Assembly (NCBI RefSeq): GCF_000331305.1
Contig: NZ_KB217478.1
Coordinates: 614,904-678,903 of the forward strand
DNA from: Calothrix sp. PCC 7103
GTDB taxonomy: Bacteria; Cyanobacteriota; Cyanobacteriia; Cyanobacteriales; Nostocaceae
Length of the DNA: 64,000 nt
Reading direction: 5' to 3'
Shown: positions 47,589 to 55,090 of the stretch, piece after piece
Layout: every line of letters begins with the position of its first letter
How positions within the stretch are numbered: position 1 is the first letter of the stretch
Notes under the pieces: model-generated
Database searches by the model: none
Told to the model about the DNA's origin: nothing
Seen by the model: only the letters and a program-made list of their open reading frames with translations
Translations under genes and position numbers: made by a program

Positions 47589-50500
47589 ATGAAATTAATC
47601 AAGCGGACGACGCTGCATTATCGCGAAGGTACATCTGACAAGGTTTATGAAGTAGATATTTGCCAGACTGGTGAAGCGCAGTATGTTGTGAACTTTCGTT
47701 ACGGGAAACGTGGTGCCACTTTAAAAGAAGGTGTCAAAACTACCCAAGCTGTACCTTTACTAGAAGCAGAGCGAGTATTCGACAAGCTTGTTCAAGAAAA
47801 AACTAAAAAAGGATATCAAGATGTATCCACTCCCGCACCTACAACTCAAACACAACCAGTAGCAATATACAAAACTCGTGAAGAAGCTATATTAACTCGT
47901 CTTGCCAATACCCAACCGAGTAAATGGAAGTTAGAAAGAGCAATATGGCGCGCGGGTGAACTTAGAATTAAAGAAGCGGCGCCTTTACTCATCAACCTTA
48001 TCGGAACAGGTGAGCCTTTACGCGATTATTGCATAGCTTGGTCATTAGGATACTGTGGAAGTCAAGAAGCTATCCCCGTACTTATTCAACTTTATCAAAA
48101 TGCATCTTCACCTGAATTTGTAAGTCGAATAGCATTTGAAGCGCTCTTACAACTTAGTGATACTCGCACCAAAGCTGAGTTACAAGCAGAAATGATAGAG
48201 TTTTTGCCCAAAAATTTACAAAAGTTAGCACGTAATGGTTCGGCAGAAAGCTTTGCCTCAGAACTCGACCATTATTTTAAGCGTGGAGATTATAAGAGTT
48301 TTGCACTTCTTAAGAAAATTTATCAAATAGATAATAATCATGTTCGTCCAGTATTACTAGAAATATTACGTACAGCTCCATACAAACCTAATTATTTCAA
48401 GCATCTGCGACATATATTCAAAATGGCAGAGTATCGTTATGATGCTGAAGTATTCAGTATTTTTGCTTATCGATTTGAGAAAGAACAAGGGACATTTGAC
48501 AACGATAATAACTATTGGGAATGGAACCCTACTACTCAAAGATATAGCAAGGTTGAGAAACGGCGCCACGAAGACGAGTTAAAAAGTCCAACATCAACAA
48601 AAGCATATAGTAATCAAACTCAAGCGTACTTACAGCGAAGAATTTGGCGTACACTCAAACAATTGGGAGAAGAAGGCGCCGTAGAATATGTAAATATGGC
48701 AGCTAGCGTCTTGCTTCAATATTCAGATGCAGACGCAGAACCAGTTAGAGAAACAAAATTTTATCGTTGGAACCGTTCTAATTGGAGTCGAGTCGAATTT
48801 AGCAACACTTGGGATGCATATGCTGGTTACATAACTTTTAATCATATCTTGTATGAGAATAGTGCGCGCTACGAATTAAAAACAAACTCCAAAGCATGGA
48901 AATGTAAAGCAGGATATAAACTGGGTACACCAGAACCGAAACGTGAAGAAGCATTTCCAAAATTGTGGACACAACACCCGCAGGTATTACTCAGACTATT
49001 ACTACAAAGTCAATGCTCTCCAGTTCACGAGTTTGCCGTCAAAGCACTGCGAATATGTACTAGCTTCCATACATCTATAAGTATAGATAATATTATTCAA
49101 CTCCTTCAAAAGTCCTATGAAGTCACTGCACAGTTTGCATGTGAATTAGCACAATATAATTATAATCAACAAGAACCTAATATCGAACTCGTCTTAGCTG
49201 TAATTAACAGCGCATCTCAAACAGCAAGAAGTGTCGCTTATCAGTGGATAGAAGGCAACCGCGAGTTTTTCTTACAAGATACTAACTTTATTACAGCTAT
49301 AATCGTCAGTACACACAATGATACTCGTAACTTCGCGAAAAAACTCCTAAGTGCAACAGTAATTAATGACACAACTGCGCGAGTTTTGTTAGGAAGAATA
49401 ATTATTGAATTGTTAGGATTTACACCCGAAGCACCAACTGAAATTATCAAAGAAATTAGCGAAATATTACTGATAAGCTTTGCTCCCCAACTGCATAAAT
49501 TAGGGATGAGTGTAATTAATGACTTACTAGCACATCCAGTATTAGAAATTCAAGAATTAGGCGCCCGTATTTTACTCAACCATCAAACTAGTGCTGAAAA
49601 CCTACCTAGCAATACTATAGAATCATTATTAGCATCATCATACGAAACATTGCGAGTTATTGGAATTCGATTATTTGGACAACTACCCGATGCCAAACTG
49701 CTAGAAGACAGTACCTTAATTATTGCAATGGCAATAAATCCTAACCCTGAAATACGCAACGCTATTAAACCAATTATCCATAGATTAGGCGCCGCTCATC
49801 CAGACTTCCAAATAGACGTAGCACATGAATTTATCGAAATATTACTAACTCCAGAACAACACGAAGGAGTGCATAGTTACCTACTCCACCTCCTCCAAGA
49901 ACAACCAGGATGGATGATAAGTATTACTAAAAACACAGCATTACCCTTACTCCAAACCAAATCATCAGCAGCACAAGAACTTGGAGGACTACTACTCCAA
50001 GCCAACCTAAACACATGGGTATCTCAATTTACAACCAGCGAAATAGTCAAACTGAGTAACCATGAAATAATGGCAGTTCGACAAGCAGCGCAACAAATGC
50101 TATCGCTAAACATAGAAAAATTTCGCAATAATCCCGAAGAACTAACTATCGCAGTCAAAACACTAGAAGCAAAATGGCAAGACACACGCGACTTCGCATT
50201 TAACATATTTACCACCCAATTCGGCGCCCAACAATTCACCCCTCAAGTACTAATCTTCATTTGCGACAGCGTAAGAGAAGAAACCAGAAAATTTGGCAGA
50301 GACTTACTAACGCAAAACTTCCAAACCCAAGACGCAGAACAATACCTTCTCAAATTTAGCGAACACCCTTCCTCCGACATGCAAACCCTAGTCACCAACT
50401 ACCTAGAAAACTACGCCACCGACAACCCCCAACGCCTACAGCAACTAACACCATACTTCACAACAGTACTATCAAACATCAACCGTAGCCGACCAGCCAA

Positions 50501-50708
50501 ACAACGCATCTTCCAATTCCTTCACAACGAATCACAAAAAAGCGAACAAGCAGCACAAATAGTAACAGAAATAATGACCCGTCAATCCCTCACCATAGCC
50601 AAACAAGACAAAGCCACCACCCTACAAATAATGCTAACAATCCGCAAAAAATACCCACACCTATCGAGTCCCCTCCACATCCTCGCACCAACCGAAACCA
50701 GAACCTAA
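47589..50708 (+). CDS. WGR-domain HEAT/ARM-repeat protein, retron-associated
   Basis: 1039 residues from ATG at 47589 (an in-frame start at 47562 adds nine residues before the domain). Residues 1-~75 are a WGR domain (KLIKRTTLHYREGTSDKVYEVDICQ, YVVNFRYGKRGATLKEG), a fold found in PARPs and MolR-type proteins and linked to nucleic-acid binding. The rest is alpha-helical repeats of HEAT/ARM type (ILTRLANTQPSKWKLERAIWRAGELRIKEAAPLLINLIG, REETRKFGRDLLTQNF). No enzyme motif was recognised. The SWIM protein gene follows 56 bp later. WGR-HEAT plus WHSWIM next to a retron reverse transcriptase fits, from memory, the accessory pair of type XIII retrons. Confidence 0.8.
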   Translation: MKLIKRTTLHYREGTSDKVYEVDICQTGEAQYVVNFRYGKRGATLKEGVKTTQAVPLLEAERVFDKLVQEKTKKGYQDVSTPAPTTQTQPVAIYKTREEAILTRLANTQPSKWKLERAIWRAGELRIKEAAPLLINLIGTGEPLRDYCIAWSLGYCGSQEAIPVLIQLYQNASSPEFVSRIAFEALLQLSDTRTKAELQAEMIEFLPKNLQKLARNGSAESFASELDHYFKRGDYKSFALLKKIYQIDNNHVRPVLLEILRTAPYKPNYFKHLRHIFKMAEYRYDAEVFSIFAYRFEKEQGTFDNDNNYWEWNPTTQRYSKVEKRRHEDELKSPTSTKAYSNQTQAYLQRRIWRTLKQLGEEGAVEYVNMAASVLLQYSDADAEPVRETKFYRWNRSNWSRVEFSNTWDAYAGYITFNHILYENSARYELKTNSKAWKCKAGYKLGTPEPKREEAFPKLWTQHPQVLLRLLLQSQCSPVHEFAVKALRICTSFHTSISIDNIIQLLQKSYEVTAQFACELAQYNYNQQEPNIELVLAVINSASQTARSVAYQWIEGNREFFLQDTNFITAIIVSTHNDTRNFAKKLLSATVINDTTARVLLGRIIIELLGFTPEAPTEIIKEISEILLISFAPQLHKLGMSVINDLLAHPVLEIQELGARILLNHQTSAENLPSNTIESLLASSYETLRVIGIRLFGQLPDAKLLEDSTLIIAMAINPNPEIRNAIKPIIHRLGAAHPDFQIDVAHEFIEILLTPEQHEGVHSYLLHLLQEQPGWMISITKNTALPLLQTKSSAAQELGGLLLQANLNTWVSQFTTSEIVKLSNHEIMAVRQAAQQMLSLNIEKFRNNPEELTIAVKTLEAKWQDTRDFAFNIFTTQFGAQQFTPQVLIFICDSVREETRKFGRDLLTQNFQTQDAEQYLLKFSEHPSSDMQTLVTNYLENYATDNPQRLQQLTPYFTTVLSNINRSRPAKQRIFQFLHNESQKSEQAAQIVTEIMTRQSLTIAKQDKATTLQIMLTIRKKYPHLSSPLHILAPTETRT

Positions 50709-50711
50709 ACC

Positions 50712-50738
50712 CCTCTGCGTCCTCTGCGTCTCTGTGGT
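50712..50738 (+). repeat. Dispersed CTCTGCGTC-CTCTGCGTCTCTGTGGT motif
   Basis: A common cyanobacterial dispersed sequence located between the WGR and WHSWIM genes; related copies lie at 12939-12955 and 58370-58416. Here it sits inside a likely operon, so it would be part of the mRNA. Confidence 0.6.
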
Positions 50739-50764
50739 AAAAAACTCAACCTCCAAAAAAACCA

Positions 50765-52402
50765 ATGCAATTCAACTACACCTACAAAAACAACACAACC
50801 GTCCAAGAAAATGGCACCAACACCCAAATGTCATTTTCACCCGACACCACTCGTCCTCCTACATACTTCATCGGAGAACTGCGACAAAACATAGCATTTC
50901 GCGAAGCAATAAGTGCCCTACACGATGTCGTAATCTCCGACCTACGCTTCACACCCAAAGACAAAACAGCATACAAAGAATGGCGTAAACAACAAGAAGA
51001 CCTTAACTGGGACTTAATAGCAGCAATGCGTCAAGATGTTGCGACAAAAATCCAAACCCTGCAACAAGAATACAATCAATTAACCAAACAAAGTTACGAA
51101 AGAATGGCGCCATTTTACGCAGCCAGACAAAAATACTTTAATTACCTATACGAAAAAGACCGAGACGCATGGTTTGTCCTTGACCCAGTAATCACAGTAC
51201 ATCCAGACGAAGTATTCTTTGAATGCTTTAGTATAGACGAATCGAGCTACGGGCGCCTAAGTGCCAGCTACGAAGTCTTCAAAATCAACGAATTTGCTTG
51301 TGGAACAACAAACGTAGACTACTCAGCATCACTATACGAAGAATTTCAAAAAATCCGTACCTACAAAACCACCGAACTCAAAGTAGACCCATCCGGATTT
51401 GAAGTAGAAACCACCAACGAAGAAGCATACAAAGAAGTAAAAATAGACTTACCCGACACCTGGGTACGTGGCTTTTTACAAGTAAGTTCAGCAATGTGCT
51501 TACCCACAATTCAATTCGACCTACACCCTACCGACATCTATAATATGTGCTTCATACTGCGGCGCCACAAAGAAAAACAAGGACCCCGCAGTATACGTTA
51601 CCATCTCGAACCAGGAAAACCCATCCGTATCGTATTTGAACCCTGGAACATTGAATTAACCTGTCCCCGTTCACCATACCTTGGTTCCGAACCACAAACA
51701 ATAAGAGTATGGGGACGTAGGCGTCTCTTAATCCTCGAACGTCTTATACCCATAGCCAAAAAATTCACTGTTCATTTACTAGGAACAGGAATGCCATCAT
51801 TTTACATTGCCGACCTAGGCGACATGTCATTTACTCTAGGATTATCAGGATGGACAGCGAACGACTGGTCAACATCAGGAAACTTCGACTTAATGGCGCC
51901 ACGTGCTTCGGTTGACGAATGGACACAAACACAAATATTTAACGCACTACGTGAAAACTGGGTAGAAACAGCAGACGATTTAGCAAAACGACTAAAACTA
52001 AGCCGTGCAGCCATTACAGGAGCATTAAGTGTTTACACACAAGCAGGACGTGTAATATACGACTTAAACAAAAAAGTTTATCGCATTCGCGAACTAAGTC
52101 GTGACCCCTTACCAATAGACAGACTACGCTTTGCGAACGAACGTGAAGAAGGCGCCACAAAGTTTTTAGCGAACAACGCTATTCAAATAACATCAGTCGA
52201 TGACAGTAATAACAGACTAACAATACAAGGCAATGTTAAAGACAAACAAAAAACTTACACACCATCTTTGACGATTGATAATGACGAGCGTATAATTGGA
52301 GCAGAGTGTACTTGTAACTGGCACCAACAGAACAAACTGTTTAAAGGGCCATGCGAGCATATTCTCGCCTTACGAATGCAACATAGTCGTGGGCGCCAAT
52401 AA
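50765..52402 (+). CDS. Winged-helix SWIM zinc-finger protein (WHSWIM), retron-associated
   Basis: A 545-residue protein. The N-terminal ~390 residues have no recognised domain (landmarks TYFIGELRQNIAFREAISALHDVV and WFVLDPVITVHPDEVFFECFS). Residues ~395-450 form a winged helix (IFNALRENWVETADDLAKRLKLSRAAITGALSVYTQAGRVIYD). The C-terminus carries a SWIM zinc finger, Cys515-x-Cys517-x12-Cys530-x-His532 (ECTCNWHQ, GPCEHILAL). SWIM fingers bind DNA or proteins. It pairs with the WGR-HEAT gene upstream and lies 2.7 kb before the retron reverse transcriptase. A comparable WGR plus SWIM pairing exists in the E. coli yeh cluster, there with MoxR and VWA genes that are absent here. Confidence 0.85.
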   Translation: MQFNYTYKNNTTVQENGTNTQMSFSPDTTRPPTYFIGELRQNIAFREAISALHDVVISDLRFTPKDKTAYKEWRKQQEDLNWDLIAAMRQDVATKIQTLQQEYNQLTKQSYERMAPFYAARQKYFNYLYEKDRDAWFVLDPVITVHPDEVFFECFSIDESSYGRLSASYEVFKINEFACGTTNVDYSASLYEEFQKIRTYKTTELKVDPSGFEVETTNEEAYKEVKIDLPDTWVRGFLQVSSAMCLPTIQFDLHPTDIYNMCFILRRHKEKQGPRSIRYHLEPGKPIRIVFEPWNIELTCPRSPYLGSEPQTIRVWGRRRLLILERLIPIAKKFTVHLLGTGMPSFYIADLGDMSFTLGLSGWTANDWSTSGNFDLMAPRASVDEWTQTQIFNALRENWVETADDLAKRLKLSRAAITGALSVYTQAGRVIYDLNKKVYRIRELSRDPLPIDRLRFANEREEGATKFLANNAIQITSVDDSNNRLTIQGNVKDKQKTYTPSLTIDNDERIIGAECTCNWHQQNKLFKGPCEHILALRMQHSRGRQ

Positions 52403-52412
52403 ATAAATAATC

Positions 52413-52675
52413 GTGTAAGCGCGCTGGTAAAGATTCCTTGCAAATTGGGCGGTGTATCGCCGTCCGTGCATTCAGTCTATACACACATCACTAGTCTACT
52501 CTTGACTGTGCGGTCTTACTAGTACTATGCGCGTTCCAGTTTGACTTATTATAAAGTGAACGGGCGCATAGTACTAGTGACCGCTTGAGTTGAGTAACCT
52601 AGTCCCCAGAGATTTACGAAGGGAAACCAGCGCGCAAACACGACATTTTCGTAATAAGCACTTCAGTGCTTACAC
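52413..52675 (+). ncRNA. Candidate retron msr-msd RNA
   Basis: Ten bases past the WHSWIM stop codon. GTGTAAGC (52413-52420) is complementary to GCTTACAC (52668-52675) and could be the a1/a2 pair; pairing may extend through CTG/CAG. Inside are GGCG-GTGTAT-CGCC (52448-52461), within a TGCA/TGCA pair (52439-52470), as an msr-like hairpin. A long imperfect hairpin runs 52491-52602 and includes ACTAGTACTATGCGC (52518-52532) pairing exactly with 52564-52578, GCGGTC/GACCGC, GTTC/GAAC and TACTC/GAGTA. This order, outer pair, short hairpin and long hairpin, is that of retron RNAs. Against it: the RT gene is 2.4 kb away and the 3' arm overlaps a common palindrome. Not verified by folding. Confidence 0.4.
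52655..52672 (-). terminator. TAAGCAC-TTCA-GTGCTTA palindrome
   Basis: A perfect 7-bp stem with a four-base loop ending at the stop codon of the minus-strand PG-binding gene. It could terminate that gene. Similar AAGCACTTCAGTGCTT palindromes are common in cyanobacterial intergenic DNA. It competes with the proposed a1/a2 pairing of the candidate retron RNA. Confidence 0.45.
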
Positions 52676-53184
52676 TAACACCCACCATAATAAGTAGCAA
52701 AACAGTTATCAACATGAGAATCAAGCTTAATTAAAGCATCCCAAGACTTGGCGCCTAAAACTCCATCAGCAACCAAACCAAAATGTGCTTGAAAATCCTT
52801 AACAGCTTGCACAGTCAAAGTACCAAACACACCATCAATTGCGCGATTATAAAAACCAGCACCAGACAAAGCTTGTTGAACTGCCTTTATAACACTTCCA
52901 GTACTATTTAACCGTAAAACAGGTAAACTAGCGGCGCCATTACAAATAAAATTCCAAGTAGCTGCATCCGCAATTCCACTCACACTTAAAAAACCAAGGC
53001 ACTGCAAATACCTAACAGCAGTTTCAGTTTCAGCACCAAAATCACCATCAACCGCAACTTCTAAAGCAGGTGTATAAATAGCAGCCAAACGTTGATTCAA
53101 ACGCTTTTGCATCTCCTTAACATCTTGACCATTATTACCAAGTCTTAAAGTAGGCTTAAAAGTAGGGCATTGAATAGCAGTCAT
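52675..53184 (-). CDS. Protein with two peptidoglycan-binding domains
   Basis: 169 residues from ATG at 53184, preceded by GAGAGATT; an in-frame extension to 53241 looks non-coding. Two PG_binding_1 modules: residues ~13-78 (LRLGNNGQDVKEMQKRLNQRL, DGDFGAETETAVRYLQCLGF) and ~88-152 (LRLNSTGSVIKAVQQALSGAGFYNRAIDGVFGTLTVQAVKDFQAHFGLVADGVLG). No signal peptide or catalytic domain. It lies on the opposite strand between the WHSWIM and RT genes. Downstream of the Tudor-like gene on the same strand, but a strong terminator at 53262 separates them. Confidence 0.85.
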   Translation of the reverse strand: MTAIQCPTFKPTLRLGNNGQDVKEMQKRLNQRLAAIYTPALEVAVDGDFGAETETAVRYLQCLGFLSVSGIADAATWNFICNGAASLPVLRLNSTGSVIKAVQQALSGAGFYNRAIDGVFGTLTVQAVKDFQAHFGLVADGVLGAKSWDALIKLDSHVDNCFATYYGGC

Positions 53185-53261
53185 GTCTTTAATCTCTCGA
53201 CAAGTTTTGAATTTACATAACCAAACTACAAGCACCCTCAAGACAATTCCAGAAAAATAAT

Positions 53262-53279
53262 GGTACCCTCAAGGGTACC
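53262..53279 (-). terminator. Intrinsic terminator of the Tudor-like gene
   Basis: GGTACCCT pairs with AGGGTACC around CA; on the minus strand the stem is followed by ATTATTTTTC. It lies 18 bp past the stop codon of the gene at 53297. Confidence 0.8.
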
Positions 53280-53296
53280 TTACTGTTTAAGAGAAA

Positions 53297-54607
53297 TTAG
53301 CACATTTCATCCAAATCAACCCATTCATCGTAAGATGAATCGTAACCGACATACTGCACAAAATATTGCTGACCTTGGGTTTTTCCAATAATTGCTGAAT
53401 ACCAATCTTCATTATCTTCATCCCAAACTTTGACTTTATCACCGACCGCGTACCCATTTTCATCAGAGGAACTTTGGTTACGAATACGGATATCTTCCTC
53501 ATCAACCCATTCATCACCAGATGAACCTTGACCAACGTAATGTACAAAGAACCGCTTCTCTTCCATTTTCTCAATCGTTGCTCGGTACCAATCCTCTTCT
53601 TGTGAATCCCAAACCTCTATTGTTTGACCTAACGCATACTTATTGCTTGTATCTGAGCTTGCAGCAGATAAAATATCTTGTGGAGCTTTTGGAGCTGCTT
53701 GAATTTCTGCCTTGGCTAAAGCATGAGCTTGCAAAATCAACTTACGAGCTACTGTTTGAATTCCCGTGTGTTCGTAATAATTAGTGGTTTGGTCTAAGAA
53801 TGCAGCTACAAAATCTAAGTTATCATCTGCAATTTGAATAAAATTACCCAAATTGCTAAAAATAGATTGGGGTGTTACACCTGTCTTAGAAACTAAATTA
53901 CCCATCCAACCCTGTACCGAGTTAAAACCCTGAGTCACAAAACCAAGTTTATCAGAAGGGCTGCCACCTGGAAGAGAACTACTTATAGTTGAGAAAAGAG
54001 GATTTTGAGTAATTACGCTTGTATCGGCACCTTGTATAATTTCTTGGATTTTGGTAAGAAAATCAGGACCTAAAGGTAAAATTCCATCAAGACAAACCAA
54101 AGCAACCATCCGCATTAAAGACGCATCTTGGTAGTGATTGCCAAGAGAATTAGCAAATTCTTGTGGATTTGGTTGTGGAATACCGTTGAGTTTGGAAAAA
54201 GCAATGATTTCAATTGCGATTTTTAAGACTAAATCAATCGTTTGAGTTACATCTGCCTTGGGAGTAATGTTGCTCAAAAAAGAGAGAAAGCCAATTTTTT
54301 CGCCAACTTTATTTGCTAAAGCAGCCGTTGCCATCGCCGTATCAGCTTTATCAATCGTTTGATACAATCTTACCGCTGTTTGGTAGCCTTGTTGTGGGTC
54401 TTCATACAACCTAACAGCGTTCTGGCGAATTTTTTGAATTACATTAGCATCGGTTTCTCCCGTAATAGTACGGATACTATTGTCAAATCCCAGCAGATTA
54501 CTCCACTGACCTGGCGCCACAAAATCAAGAGCCTTTAATACCTTGACAGTAATATTATCATTGGGTAACTCATCAACCAATTGAATTATCGATTTATCCA
54601 TAGCCAA
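53297..54607 (-). CDS. Helical protein with two C-terminal Tudor/Agenet-like domains
   Basis: A 436-residue protein. Residues 1-~300 are mostly helical with no recognised domain (IIQLVDELPNDNITVKVLKALDFVAPGQW at the start). The C-terminal ~115 residues contain two similar modules: YALGQTIEVWDSQEEDWYRATIEKMEEKRFFVHYVGQGSSGDEWVDEEDI and YAVGDKVKVWDEDNEDWYSAIIGKTQGQQYFVQYVGYDSSYDEWVDLDEM. The pattern VxVWDxxxxDWYxAxIxxxxxxxxxVHYxGxxxxxDEWV is that of Agenet/Tudor-knot/chromo-barrel folds, which bind modified peptides or nucleic acids in eukaryotes. In bacteria the ligand is unknown. It lies between the retron RT and its likely partner genes, divergent from the RT. Confidence 0.75.
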   Translation of the reverse strand: MAMDKSIIQLVDELPNDNITVKVLKALDFVAPGQWSNLLGFDNSIRTITGETDANVIQKIRQNAVRLYEDPQQGYQTAVRLYQTIDKADTAMATAALANKVGEKIGFLSFLSNITPKADVTQTIDLVLKIAIEIIAFSKLNGIPQPNPQEFANSLGNHYQDASLMRMVALVCLDGILPLGPDFLTKIQEIIQGADTSVITQNPLFSTISSSLPGGSPSDKLGFVTQGFNSVQGWMGNLVSKTGVTPQSIFSNLGNFIQIADDNLDFVAAFLDQTTNYYEHTGIQTVARKLILQAHALAKAEIQAAPKAPQDILSAASSDTSNKYALGQTIEVWDSQEEDWYRATIEKMEEKRFFVHYVGQGSSGDEWVDEEDIRIRNQSSSDENGYAVGDKVKVWDEDNEDWYSAIIGKTQGQQYFVQYVGYDSSYDEWVDLDEMC

Positions 54608-54639
54608 TTATTAAATCCTCACATAGTGTTTACTGTCAC

Positions 54640-55090
54640 AATCAGATTCAGTTGTGTCCAGGAAGTAACACAATGAGCTGAACCTATCACTAGGTTTCCC
54701 ATATATGGAAGCAAAATAACTTTTTATGACTAATTTTAAGATTCATTACAAACATCCTGTAATCTGGCAATACATCTGTATATTAATTATCCCTATTTTT
54801 TATTGGGTATGTGCTGCCATAAATTCAAAGGCGGCAATAATCTAAGAATCTTCTTATAAAATGATTGAAACTAAAATGATTGAAACTTAGAAGCATATTT
54901 ATAGTTGTGAAAAAAATTTTCCTCCACACCTACCCAAAATAGGGAAACTGCGAATACACTGGATAAAGCTCACGCGGATTATCAGCAAGTAACAACTTGC
55001 AACCCGGACGGGTTAACCTAAATTTGTCATTATAAAACAGGATATAGATAAACCCGCCCCCACGATAACTCCTCATTTTGCACTACCGCT
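54640..55090 (+). other. Hairpin-rich leader upstream of the retron RT
   Basis: Between the divergent Tudor-like and RT genes. Successive perfect or near-perfect hairpins are TTGTGT/ACACAA (54652-54673), AACCTA-TCAC-TAGGTT (54681-54696), ATTACA/TGTAAT (54745-54763), TGCTGCC/GGCGGCA (about 54813-54836), CTGGATAA/TTATCAG with one bulge (54959-54985), GCAAGT-AACA-ACTTGC (54985-55000) and AACCC-GGAC-GGGTT (55001-55014). A 15-bp direct repeat AAAATGATTGAAACT lies at 54858-54872 and 54873-54887. Retron RNAs usually lie here, so this is an alternative site for the msr-msd RNA. No typical ribosome-binding site is seen just before the RT ATG. Confidence 0.4.

Noticed and set aside
50734-50988. Plus-strand 84-codon frame at the start of the WHSWIM gene
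   Set aside because: Out-of-frame overlap with a gene that has clear domains; basic low-complexity translation.
47589-52402. MoxR-VWA-WGR-SWIM (yeh-like) cluster
   Set aside because: WGR and SWIM proteins are present but no MoxR ATPase or VWA gene follows; the nearby retron RT gives a better fit.
54858-54887. Repeat ending in ATTGAAAC resembling the 3' end of cyanobacterial CRISPR repeats
   Set aside because: Only two directly adjacent 15-bp copies without spacers; no array and no cas genes in the window.
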